Assembly: GCF_900637185.1 (NCBI RefSeq)
Contig: NZ_LR134352.1
Span: 3,276,001 to 3,340,000 of the forward strand
Reading direction: 5' to 3'
Length of the DNA: 64,000 nucleotides
DNA from: Nocardia asteroides
Lineage (GTDB): Bacteria; Actinomycetota; Actinomycetes; Mycobacteriales; Mycobacteriaceae
Part shown: positions 56,376 to 64,000 of the stretch, piece after piece
Layout of the letters: every line of letters starts with the position of its first letter
Numbering within the stretch: the stretch's first letter is position 1
Program-made: the position numbers and the translations under genes
Notes under the pieces: generated by a model
The model's input: only the letters and a program-made list of their open reading frames with translations
The model's database searches: none
Told to the model about the DNA's origin: nothing

Positions 56376-57425
56376 TCAGACCTTCAGCGAAGAGATGGTG
56401 GTGGACAGGAAGCCGGCGACCACACCGGAGGCCGCGGGCACCATGAGCAACTTCGACCCCGCGGCGATGTTGTCCTCGGTGAGCTGGTCGTGCAGCACGA
56501 TGAAATGCGAAGTCGTCGAAGTATTTCCGTATTTTTCGATCACATTGAGATCCGGCGGGATCGGCGCGCCGAACTCGCGGGCAGCCACTCCGTTGATGTA
56601 CGGCACGGCGGCCGCGCCGAACTGGTGGTGGATGATGTAGTCGAAATTCTCGTCGGCGAAACTGCGCCCGCGCTCGGCCAGGAAATCACCCTGGGCGTCC
56701 GGCCACAGCAGGAAACGCGCCTCGTTGTGCATCTTGCGGTTGTCGGTGTACAGCGCGACACCGGCGGACTTGTCACTGGGCATGCCCAGGCACAGGTGCG
56801 AATGCTCGGCGGCGGTGAACAATTCGACGTAATGGATCATGTCGGCCTCGTCGACCGCCTGGTCGAGCACCACCGCGCAGCCCGAGTCGCCCACCGACAG
56901 CGACGCGAACTGCAGGTCGTACTTCTCCGAGATCTCGTTCACCGCGGTGTCGGCGATCGGGGTGATCGACTCACCGCTGACCACCATGCCGTTGCGCACC
57001 ACTCCGGACCGGATCATCCGGTCGAGCAGGTAGGTGCCGGTGAGCATGCCCGCGCAGGCATTGGACACGTCGAAGGTGATCGCGGCGTCGGCGCCGAGGG
57101 CCTGGGCGATCGTCGAGGCGAAGGAGGGCTCCATGTACATGCGGGTGCCCTGATTGCTGCGCGTGATCGAACAGGAGATGATCACGTCCAATTCCCCCGC
57201 GGCGTAGCGGGACCGGCTCAGGCAGTCCTGGGCGGCCGCCATGGCCAGCGCGAAGGAATCCCGCAGGCCGTCCGGTCCGGTGTCGCGGACCCGGCGCTCC
57301 TTGATCCCGGTGATCTTCTCCAGATCGAACGAGGGCGGTACTTTCAGACGCGAAATCAATTCCGCGGTCGAGACGATATTCGACGGAAGATATGCGCCGA
57401 TCGATTCGAAACGTGAATGCAACAC
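56376..57425 (-). CDS. nltA: OleA/KAS III-like condensing enzyme with intact active site
   Basis: 349 residues. Cys124 in FDVSNACAGML, His266/267 in YIIHHQFGAA and Asn301 in EKYGNTSTTS make the complete KAS III/OleA triad. OleA-type enzymes join two acyl-CoAs head-to-head to a 2-alkyl-3-keto acid. It starts the six-gene operon. The GTG at 57425 is the usual site; the 600-base upstream region would carry the promoter. Confidence 0.83.
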   Translation of the reverse strand: MLHSRFESIGAYLPSNIVSTAELISRLKVPPSFDLEKITGIKERRVRDTGPDGLRDSFALAMAAAQDCLSRSRYAAGELDVIISCSITRSNQGTRMYMEPSFASTIAQALGADAAITFDVSNACAGMLTGTYLLDRMIRSGVVRNGMVVSGESITPIADTAVNEISEKYDLQFASLSVGDSGCAVVLDQAVDEADMIHYVELFTAAEHSHLCLGMPSDKSAGVALYTDNRKMHNEARFLLWPDAQGDFLAERGRSFADENFDYIIHHQFGAAAVPYINGVAAREFGAPIPPDLNVIEKYGNTSTTSHFIVLHDQLTEDNIAAGSKLLMVPAASGVVAGFLSTTISSLKV

Positions 57426-58032
57426 GTGAACTCCTCCAAGGTCTGTCCGTACGCCTGGGATGTTTTGCCGACCGTCGGTGCGCAGGACATTACCCGAGAG
57501 AAACCCCTCGGCCGGAAGCGATCCGAGGCGTCACCGGGCGTTCACCCGGCACCGGAACGGGGCGGTCAGTCCGGAAATTCATGCGACTCGGCTATCGTGA
57601 GAAAACTGCTGACAAGCACTGAAGATGCCGTGCTTTACGGTGTACGGCCAACTTTCGGCAATCGGCTCCGGCTCGTTTTTCCGAGGTTTCCGACTCGGGT
57701 CGCCGAGGGTTCGGAGTGAGGGACCTCACGAAATTGTCGACGCCGGAATGTGTGTCCCACGCCGCATCCTTTGTCTCGCAAACAAAACCGGCGCCACCGG
57801 ATTTGTCACCCGAGGAAAAGCCGCGACCGGCCGGGGGAGCCGGGCCGTCGGCGGTCTCGTCCCCGATCCCTTGGGATCCGCCCGTCCGGGGCCCGCGTCC
57901 GGCGGTGTCCGGTTTCCGCCGAAGTGGTTGTGCCTTCGCAAGATTCGACGGGCACCAACCCTGGACCAACCTTGCGCACCGATAGTGTCTGGCGAACCGA
58001 TACCCCCCGAGATCTTGCAAGGAGAACACCTC
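57426..58032. other. Intergenic region of about 600 bases upstream of the beta-lactone operon
   Basis: It separates the operon (- strand) from the next + strand gene and is visibly less GC-rich and less codon-periodic than its flanks. It contains CCGGG-N6-CCCGG (57534-57549), and TAGTGT (57983-57988, TANNNT) suits a -10 for the gene at 58033. I see no convincing gene; a frame at 57716-57985 (89 residues) has no recognisable fold. Confidence 0.5.
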
Positions 58033-58461
58033 ATGGCGAACCACGCCGGGGCAGGACACCGCGATCGACAACCCCACCTCCGGCCGCCGAGCCATCGTCA
58101 CCGTGCGGTGGAAGCCGGCGACGACGCCAGGCACGTGCTGCAACTGCTCATCGCGATGCACGGGCCGGTCGTGCTGTACCTGGCGCCGGACTCCGACGGC
58201 CACACCCCGATCTGTGTGCGCCGCGCCGATTTCCAGGCCGAGCCGGGGGACGTGCTGGCCGGGCGGACCGCCTGGCACACCGAATTCTGGATGGCCGAAC
58301 GCTTCGGTGCCGGGCTCGAGGACATCGATGTCGGCATCGATGTGCGCAGCGTGCCCGCCGCCGATCGTCGCTCGTCGTCGCTGGAGAGCTCCTGCGGGTT
58401 CCGGTTCACCCTGCGGGTTCATCGCGCCGAGGACGCCCAGCTCGTGGAGGAGGCCTCCTAG
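58033..58461 (+). CDS. Hypothetical protein, His-rich N-terminus
   Basis: 142 residues from ATG 58033 with ribosome site AAGGAGA. The first 30 residues are His/Arg-rich (HRDRQPHLRPPSHRHR). The rest is a compact domain (VLQLLIAMHGPVVLYLAPDS, AWHTEFWMAERFGAGLEDID). No family was recognised. It stands alone upstream of another poorly known gene. Confidence 0.65.
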   Translation: MANHAGAGHRDRQPHLRPPSHRHRAVEAGDDARHVLQLLIAMHGPVVLYLAPDSDGHTPICVRRADFQAEPGDVLAGRTAWHTEFWMAERFGAGLEDIDVGIDVRSVPAADRRSSSLESSCGFRFTLRVHRAEDAQLVEEAS

Positions 58462-58510
58462 ACCGACCGGGCCACGGGGGGTTGTCGGTGGGTGCGGATA
58501 ACCTGCCGGG

Positions 58511-59176
58511 ATGGTCGGATTGGACCCGGCGCTACGCCGGTTGACACGCGATATCGGAAAGCTGTTGCAGCCCTACGGCTTCGACGGCGCCGATCCGCGC
58601 TGGGCGCGGGTGACGCCGGACGGGGTGGCCGTCGTCGGCCGCGACCGGATACAGCGCACCTGGACCGACGGGCAGCAGGTGGCGCGCTTCGGGCTGGCGG
58701 CCGCCGCCACTCCCATCGCCTGGTGGGAATTCCAGCAGTGGCGCGCCGCCCGGCACGGCCGTGCCCACCCGCCGCTCGCGGAAGCGACCGGGCCCGGGCT
58801 CGTCGAAACGCGCGAGATCGGCGCAGAGGGCGCCGAATCATGGTCTCTGGGAACAGATCCGGCGCAGGAAGGGCAACAGGTACGGCAGGCCGATCTGGAC
58901 GCGCTGCGGGCCGATCTGCCCCGTCGCGTGCACGCCTGCGCGCGCCGGGCACTGCGCCTGCTGGAGCCGGACCGCTACCTGGACGAGTTGCTGGCCGTGC
59001 CGGACCCGGATCTCGCGACCCGGGAAGCGATCGCGATCCTGCTGGCCGCGCAGGGGCAGGGGCCACGCCTGGACGAGGCGCTGGAGCGGCTGCGCGCGGG
59101 TGCGGCCGACAGCGCGGCGGTGACCGCCGCGGCCGATGTCGTCGCCTACGTGCGGGACCGGGCGCCGGTCGCTTGA
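58511..59176 (+). CDS. Uncharacterised protein (possibly DUF4304-like)
   Basis: 221 residues. The N-terminal half (LTRDIGKLLQPYGFDGADPR, WARVTPDGVAVVGRDRI) follows the DUF4304 pattern of a small alpha/beta domain. The C-terminal half is helical (ARRALRLLEPDRYLDELLAV). No enzymatic motif. Assignment to DUF4304 is weak and was made from the pattern only. Confidence 0.6.
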   Translation: MVGLDPALRRLTRDIGKLLQPYGFDGADPRWARVTPDGVAVVGRDRIQRTWTDGQQVARFGLAAAATPIAWWEFQQWRAARHGRAHPPLAEATGPGLVETREIGAEGAESWSLGTDPAQEGQQVRQADLDALRADLPRRVHACARRALRLLEPDRYLDELLAVPDPDLATREAIAILLAAQGQGPRLDEALERLRAGAADSAAVTAAADVVAYVRDRAPVA

Positions 59177-59321
59177 CCCGTCGGGTCGCGTCCGGACTCC
59201 CTGCGACGGCGGAGTGTGACCGGTACCATCGCTGGGCGGGTCGGAAGATCCAGTCCAGCAGTATGTTTCGATTCGGCCGCCGGTGCTGGGGTCGGGGAAA
59301 CACCCGGTGATCGAGAGGTTC

Positions 59322-60557
59322 ATGGTGGAATCGGTAACGAGTCGGTTGGTAATCGATACGACGGGGAAGGACATCCAGGGCGAGATCGCCCGCATCCGGG
59401 AACAGGGGCCCGCCGCGCTGGTGGAACTGCCCGGTGGCGTGCAGGCGTGGTCGATCACCGACGCGGCCCTGCTGGAGAAACTGCTGATCGACCCCCGGGT
59501 CTCCAAGGACGCCGCCCAGCACTGGCCGCCGTTCGTCGCGGGGGAGATCCCGCCGGACTGGCCGCTGTACCTGTGGGTGGCGGTGGCCAACATGTTCACC
59601 GCCTACGGCGCCGACCACCGCAGACTACGCAGGCTGGTGGCGCCCGCGTTCACCGCGCGCCGCACCGAGGCCATGCGCGCCCAGGTGGAGCGGATCACCG
59701 CCGACCTGCTGGACGCACTGGAGCGCACCCCGGCGGGGGAGGCCGTCGACCTGCGCGAGCTGTTCGCCTATCCGCTGCCGATCCAGGTCATCTCCGAGCT
59801 GATGGGCGTGCCCGAATCGCTCGGCCCCGGCCTGCGCACCTGTGTCGACGGCATCTTCGACACCACCCTCACCCCGGAGCAGTCGCAGGCGAACTACCTG
59901 GAGATGTACCGGATCCTGGGCGAACTGGTCGCGCTGCGCCGCGAACAGCCCGGTGACGACATGACCAGCCTGCTGATCTCCCAGCGCGACGAGGACGAGG
60001 GCGGCACGCTCACCGAGGAAGAGCTCATCGGCACCCTGCTGCTGGTGATCTCGGCCGGGCACGAGACCACCGTCAACCTGCTCGACCAGGCCATCACCGC
60101 GCTGCTGACCCGGCCCGCCGTGCTGGACCAGGTGCGTTCGGGCGCGATCACCTGGGCCGACCTGGTCGAGGAGACGTTGCGTTTCGAGTCGCCGGTGGCG
60201 CATCTGCCGCTGCGGTACGCGGTGTCCGACATCGAGATCGACGGCGTCCGCATCGCGCAGGGCGAGGCGATCCTGGCCAGTTACGCGGGCACCAGCCGCG
60301 ATCCGAAACTGCACGGCGAGACCGCCGACGAGTTCGATCCCACCCGGGCGAACAAGTCGCACATGGCCTTCGGGTACGGCGCGCACCACTGCCTCGGCGC
60401 TCCGCTGGCCCGGCTCGAGGCCCTGGTCTCGCTGCCCGCGCTGTTCGAGCGCTTCCCGGCGATGAGCTTCGCGGTGCCCGAGTCCGAACTGGGCTCGGTG
60501 CCCAGCTTCATCTCCAACGGCCACCAGCACCTGCCGGTTCACCTGCGCGGCGCGTGA
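59322..60557 (+). CDS. Cytochrome P450, conventional motifs
   Basis: 411 residues. I-helix AGHETTVNLL, EETLRF (ExxR), and heme-binding FGYGAHHCLGAPLAR (FxxGxHxCxG) are all canonical. It is similar in type to CYP105/107-like bacterial enzymes. ATG 59322 has GAGAGG upstream. It converges on the ExxR-less P450, and a strong hairpin separates them. In conservons a conventional P450 is often paired with a CYP157-like one, so this may be the partner although it is on the other strand. Confidence 0.92.
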   Translation: MVESVTSRLVIDTTGKDIQGEIARIREQGPAALVELPGGVQAWSITDAALLEKLLIDPRVSKDAAQHWPPFVAGEIPPDWPLYLWVAVANMFTAYGADHRRLRRLVAPAFTARRTEAMRAQVERITADLLDALERTPAGEAVDLRELFAYPLPIQVISELMGVPESLGPGLRTCVDGIFDTTLTPEQSQANYLEMYRILGELVALRREQPGDDMTSLLISQRDEDEGGTLTEEELIGTLLLVISAGHETTVNLLDQAITALLTRPAVLDQVRSGAITWADLVEETLRFESPVAHLPLRYAVSDIEIDGVRIAQGEAILASYAGTSRDPKLHGETADEFDPTRANKSHMAFGYGAHHCLGAPLARLEALVSLPALFERFPAMSFAVPESELGSVPSFISNGHQHLPVHLRGA

Positions 60558-60563
60558 CCGGAC

Positions 60564-60593
60564 GCGGTCCCTGCTCGGCGGAGCAGGGACCGC
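60564..60593. terminator. Bidirectional terminator between two P450 genes
   Basis: A perfect 13-bp inverted repeat (60564-60576 with 60581-60593, 4-base loop) lies between convergent stops at 60557 and 60599. Confidence 0.85.
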
Positions 60594-60598
60594 ATGGT

Positions 60599-61861
60599 TC
60601 AGCGGGTCGGCATCGCCAGCGGCGGTGTCTTCGGGAACCGCACCGGCAGCGCGGCCAGCGCGCGGTGGAACGGGCCAGGGCGCCAGACCAATTCGGCCTC
60701 CGGCACCGCCAGCTCCAGTTCCGGCAGCGCGTCGAGCAGCTGGTCGATCACCTCCTGGGCGATCAGGTAGGCGGGCGACTTCGCCGGGCAGCCGTGCGGG
60801 CCCGTGCTCCAGGCCAGGTGCGCGCGATTGTCCAGGAAGTCGCCGGAGCCGATCGTGGGATCGTTGTTGCAGGCCGCCATGCTGATCAGCACCGGCTGGT
60901 TCGCGGGCAGCCACACATCGTCGACCAGGATCGGCTGGCGTGGATACGTGGTGCAGAAGTTGGCCATCGGCGGGTCGGTGTAGAGCACCTCGTCGAGGGC
61001 GTCGCGGGTGGACAGGCTGCCACCGAGCAGGCTGCCCGCGAAACGATGGTCGGTGAGCATCAGCCGGACCGTGTTGAGGATCAGGTTGAGCGTGGGCTCG
61101 ATTCCGGCGCCGTACATGGTGAGCAGCTGATTCATCAGCTCCTCGTCGCCGAGCTGCTGGGGGTGCTGCACCAGCCGGGTGGTGACGTCGTCGCCCGGGG
61201 CCTGCCGCTTGAGCGCGACCAGGTCGTAGAGCGCGGTCTCGAGCATCTGCGCGCCCCGCACCGCGGTGTCGCCGCCCTCGAACATCTGCGCCATGCCGGT
61301 GGCGACCCGGCCGCCGATCTCGTCGGGCACCCCGAGCATGGCGTTGATGGTCGCGAAGATCACCGGAAAGGCGTACTGGCTCAGCAGATCCGCGGTGCCG
61401 TCGGTGCAGAACCCGTTGATCACCGGCATGGCGATCTGCTCCACCGTGCGGTGCAGCCGGTACAGGTCGACACCGGCGAGGCCCGCCACGGTGACCTGAC
61501 GGTAGCGCATGTGCTCGGTCCCGCTGGTGCGGATCGCGTTGGGGCGGTAGCACATCATCGGCAGCACGGGGCAGTCGGCGGGAATGTCGCGCTGCCACAT
61601 GCGCGGATCGGCGGGGAAGTGGTCGGGGTCGTTGAGGATCTGCACGGCGGTGCGGTAGCCGATCACCAGGGTCGCGGGGACACCGGGGACCAGGTCGACC
61701 GGGACCAGCGAGCCGTAGCGGTGCCGCATGTCGCGGTAGGCGCTCTGCGGGTCGGCGGCGAACTGCTCCGAGTACAGCGGCACCCGTTCCTGCCCGTCCC
61801 GGGAATCCGGTGACACGGGGCAACGCGTGGGTTCGAGATCGAGCGGGACATCCAGTGGCAC
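60599..61861 (-). CDS. cvnE: CYP157-like cytochrome P450 (conservon type)
   Basis: 420 residues from GTG 61861, which has a good ribosome site (GAGGAG); an earlier GTG at 61906 would overlap the roadblock stop and add 15 residues. The I-helix is AGIEPTLNLIL. The K-helix ExxR is replaced (DEVLYTDPPMAN, Arg absent), and heme binding is GPHGCPAKSPA. Loss of ExxR is the mark of CYP157, found in Streptomyces conservons. Third gene of the operon, after sensor-like and roadblock genes. Confidence 0.83.
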   Translation of the reverse strand: MPLDVPLDLEPTRCPVSPDSRDGQERVPLYSEQFAADPQSAYRDMRHRYGSLVPVDLVPGVPATLVIGYRTAVQILNDPDHFPADPRMWQRDIPADCPVLPMMCYRPNAIRTSGTEHMRYRQVTVAGLAGVDLYRLHRTVEQIAMPVINGFCTDGTADLLSQYAFPVIFATINAMLGVPDEIGGRVATGMAQMFEGGDTAVRGAQMLETALYDLVALKRQAPGDDVTTRLVQHPQQLGDEELMNQLLTMYGAGIEPTLNLILNTVRLMLTDHRFAGSLLGGSLSTRDALDEVLYTDPPMANFCTTYPRQPILVDDVWLPANQPVLISMAACNNDPTIGSGDFLDNRAHLAWSTGPHGCPAKSPAYLIAQEVIDQLLDALPELELAVPEAELVWRPGPFHRALAALPVRFPKTPPLAMPTR

Positions 61862-61902
61862 TGCGTGTTCTCCTCTCGGTACGGACAGGGCGTCGGCGAT
61901 GT

Positions 61903-62322
61903 TCACGCGTGGTTCCGGTCGCCGCGGCGCGGTGCCGTCCCGAGTTCGCGTCCCACCCGCGCGGCCAGTTCGTTCATCCGGTGCGCGACCAGGGCGACGT
62001 CGACGTCACTGGTGGTCGCGACCCCGAGCAGGCTGCTCGGGCCGGCCGCGGTGATCAGCACCATGCCGTCGTCGTATTCGGTCATGTTCTGGCGCACCGC
62101 GTTTCCGGGCGCGCCGCAGAACTCGCCGAGCGCCTTGCCCAGCGACCGCAGACCCGAGGCGGCGGCGGCGAAGCGCTCGGCGTCGTCGCGGGAGATGCCC
62201 GCGGAGTGGGCCAGCCGCAGGCCGTCGTCGGAGAGCAGGACCGCGAAGCGGACTCCGGCCAGGTCGAGGTCGTCGAGCAACCAGGCGAGGCGATTGGCGC
62301 TGTCGGCGATCGGAGTGCTCAT
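61903..62322 (-). CDS. cvnB: Roadblock/LC7 domain protein (CvnB-like)
   Basis: 139 residues. The profilin-like roadblock fold is seen in LAWLLDDLDLAGVRFAVLLS, DGLRLAHSAGISRDDAERFA, and GMVLITAAGPSSLLGVATTS. Roadblock proteins regulate small GTPases; in conservons CvnB partners the GTPase CvnD, which is not present here. The ATG overlaps the cvnA stop by 4 bases. Confidence 0.87.
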   Translation of the reverse strand: MSTPIADSANRLAWLLDDLDLAGVRFAVLLSDDGLRLAHSAGISRDDAERFAAAASGLRSLGKALGEFCGAPGNAVRQNMTEYDDGMVLITAAGPSSLLGVATTSDVDVALVAHRMNELAARVGRELGTAPRRGDRNHA

Positions 62323-63737
62323 CGGATGTCCTGTCCTTCCGTCGAATGCGCGGCCGCGGCGCGACCGTGCCGGGAACCGCTGTGCCAGGCGGCGGCGAGT
62401 TCGGGCCTGCCCGGTTGTTCGGCGGTGTCCGCGCGGTCGTCGGCCGGGGCCACCTGCCGACGTCTGCGCTTGGGGAGCCCGCCGGTGGTGCGGTCGAACT
62501 CGGCGGGATCGGGGTCGGGCTCGGCGAGGGCGATCGCGGGCCGGTGCCTGCCGGTCGTCTCCGCGGCCACGGGCTCGGCCGGGAGCAGTTCGCGCGCGGG
62601 CGGTTCCGCGGCCGGGAGCTCCGGCTCGGGGGCGACCGGTTCGGTCGTCGCGACCAGCAGCGCGGCCGGGATGAAGACCATCGCCCTGGTACCGCCGTAG
62701 ATGTTGGGTCCGTCGACATAGGCGGCGAACCCGTAGCGGCGGGCCAGCGCCGCGACACCGGGGAAGCCCACCCGGGGCGAGGGGCCCAGCGTGTTGATGT
62801 CCACCGCGCGTTCGCCGGACAGGATCTGGCGCGCCTCCTCCATCTGCTCCTGGCTCATGCGCACGCCCGCGTCGTCGATGATCAGGGTGACGCCGTGATG
62901 GCCTTGCTGAAAGGAGATGTCGACGAACGAGGACGGCGGCGAGTAGCGCAGCGCGTTGTCGAGCAGGGTGGCCACGGTGTGCACCAGCGGCTCGACCGCC
63001 CGGCTGACGACGACCTGTTCGCAATGGCCCACCTGGACGCGCAGGTAGTCGCGCACCCGGCTGGTGGCGCCGCGGACCACCTCGCCCACGGTCTGCTGCG
63101 GCCAGCGCCTGCCCGGCAGGCCGCCGGAGACGATCACATAGGACTGGGCCTGCCGGATCATCTGCTGCACCGTGTGGTCGATCCGGCTGAGCACGGCGTA
63201 GACCTCGTCGTTGCGGTTCTCCCGCAGCGCGGTGCTCACCACCTGCCCGACGTCGGCGCCCAGGCTCACCACGGTGGTGCCGAACGCGCGCACCGCGCTG
63301 TTGGTCGCGGCCCGCGCGTCGGCGGCCACCTGGGCGCGCGCGGCCGCTTCGGCGGCCTCGATCTGCGCGGCGGCCCGCTCCGCGCAGGCGGCCTCGGTCG
63401 CGAGTTCGGTCTCGTGCCGGAGCTGGCTCAGGTCGGCGGCGTGGGTCAGCGCGATCCGGGCGACCTTCTGCGCGAACGGTGAATCCTGCAGGACGGCGGG
63501 CACTTCCGCGGTGATCTCGGGTTCCAGGTGCTGGCGGACCGCGTCACTGATCCGGGGCAGGGTGAGCTCGGTGAGCCGGGTCATCGCCTCCTCGGTGGCG
63601 TAGAGCGCGCGCTCGGCCCGATCCAGGCGCCTGCGCAGCCGGCGTTCGTTGCGCAGCGCCAGCACCGCGACCGTGACCGCGCCCAGCAGGACGAGAGTGG
63701 CGATACAGAACAGGAAGACCGCGAGTGTCGGCGTCAT
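62319..63737 (-). CDS. cvnA: Sensor-like ATPase (CvnA-like)
   Basis: 472 residues. N-terminal membrane helix (LAVFLFCIATLVLLGAVTVA), a Glu/Ala-rich coiled coil (about 50-190), and a histidine-kinase-type ATPase domain with N-box LLDNALRYSPP, G1-like IDDAGVRMSQ and a later GPSPRVGFPGVAAL region. No phosphoacceptor H-box is evident. The C-terminal 120 residues are Pro/Glu/Ala-rich and disordered. ATG 63737 is chosen as it starts the membrane helix; further codons upstream are possible. First gene of a reduced conservon. Confidence 0.86.
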   Translation of the reverse strand: MTPTLAVFLFCIATLVLLGAVTVAVLALRNERRLRRRLDRAERALYATEEAMTRLTELTLPRISDAVRQHLEPEITAEVPAVLQDSPFAQKVARIALTHAADLSQLRHETELATEAACAERAAAQIEAAEAAARAQVAADARAATNSAVRAFGTTVVSLGADVGQVVSTALRENRNDEVYAVLSRIDHTVQQMIRQAQSYVIVSGGLPGRRWPQQTVGEVVRGATSRVRDYLRVQVGHCEQVVVSRAVEPLVHTVATLLDNALRYSPPSSFVDISFQQGHHGVTLIIDDAGVRMSQEQMEEARQILSGERAVDINTLGPSPRVGFPGVAALARRYGFAAYVDGPNIYGGTRAMVFIPAALLVATTEPVAPEPELPAAEPPARELLPAEPVAAETTGRHRPAIALAEPDPDPAEFDRTTGGLPKRRRRQVAPADDRADTAEQPGRPELAAAWHSGSRHGRAAAAHSTEGQDIR

Positions 63738-64000
63738 CGGTTCCTTCGTCGTCACCGACCGAAGAACCATGTGGCCGGCACCCCGCCGGTCCCTCCGACG
63801 AGCCGCGTCACCGGGTCCGATATTCGAAGTGGTTGTACCGCTGCACCATTCGAGACGAACGTGTCCGAGCCCGGTTCCTGCCCGAGCTCGCTAACCTGCG
63901 CTATCCGGCGATCCCGGACACCCTAGCAGTGCCCGCGCCGCCGCGTCGAAAGAGCTTGGTGTGGGCCGCTATTCACCCGGCCGGCCAGATCGGCAGGCGC
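63738..64000. promoter_or_regulatory. Upstream region of the conservon operon
   Basis: No gene recognised in this 263-base end segment. On the - strand TAGGGT (63925-63920) fits a TANNNT -10 element and may start the operon transcript. The -35 is not clear. Confidence 0.35.

Noticed and set aside
57716..57985. An 89-residue + strand frame in the 600-base gap upstream of the beta-lactone operon
   Set aside because: No ribosome site, no recognisable fold, low-complexity Pro-rich content.

Overview
The window is a high-GC actinobacterial chromosome segment, most likely Nocardia or a close relative in the Mycobacteriales. The evidence is GC-rich coding sequence, frequent GTG starts, and core gene order that follows Mycobacterium tuberculosis Rv1691 to Rv1713 almost gene for gene. 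It opens with the 3' part of a 23S rRNA gene, a 5S rRNA gene and a strong hairpin terminator.

Region 1 (1.5-21.9 kb) is conserved core, nearly all on the + strand with many 4-base overlaps: an RGG-repeat/TPR protein, a HAD phosphatase, a small protein, tlyA, nadK, recN (split by a one-base deletion), steA, mctB/steB, pyrG, a Nudix hydrolase, xerD, a ParA ATPase, scpA, scpB, rluB, cmk and der, closed by an intrinsic terminator. The window holds both the rRNA and two enzymes predicted to modify it (TlyA, RluB).

Region 2 (21.9-31.6 kb) is a patchwork with signs of decay. It has a truncated membrane protein, a YggT protein, a TetR gene that lost its DNA-binding half where it abuts an alpha/beta hydrolase, an SDR/SnoaL-like pair, an aspartokinase divergent from a shortened homoserine-dehydrogenase-like protein with its active-site lysines replaced, an epoxide-hydrolase-like gene, a frameshifted GNAT and an S-adenosyl methyltransferase. 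Region 3 (31.2-48.7 kb) is catabolic and lipid-oriented: a sugar porter behind an exact CRP-type palindrome, several SDRs, a PaaX-type regulator, an XRE-TetR double-HTH regulator facing an acyl-CoA dehydrogenase/phosphotransferase/SDR operon, an AurF-like diiron protein, an epoxide hydrolase, an ArsR-SRPBCC fusion, and an SDR/diiron/degenerate-BVMO/BVMO operon.

Region 4 (49.4-57.4 kb, - strand) is a six-gene operon that I read as a beta-lactone lipid cluster of the nocardiolactone (nlt/ole) type: two thiolase-fold condensing enzymes (one without its catalytic Cys), an OleC-like adenylate-forming enzyme and an OleD-like reductase, extended by a PapA-like acyltransferase and an MMPL exporter. 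Region 5 (58.0-64.0 kb) has two poorly known proteins, a normal P450, and a reduced conservon (sensor-like ATPase, roadblock protein, ExxR-less CYP157-like P450) that lacks the usual DUF742 and GTPase genes.

The most interesting items are the extended beta-lactone operon, the reduced conservon, the homoserine-dehydrogenase-like pseudoenzyme opposite an aspartokinase with an altered regulatory loop, the double-HTH regulator with its palindrome, and two RG-repeat RNA-linked proteins in one conserved block.
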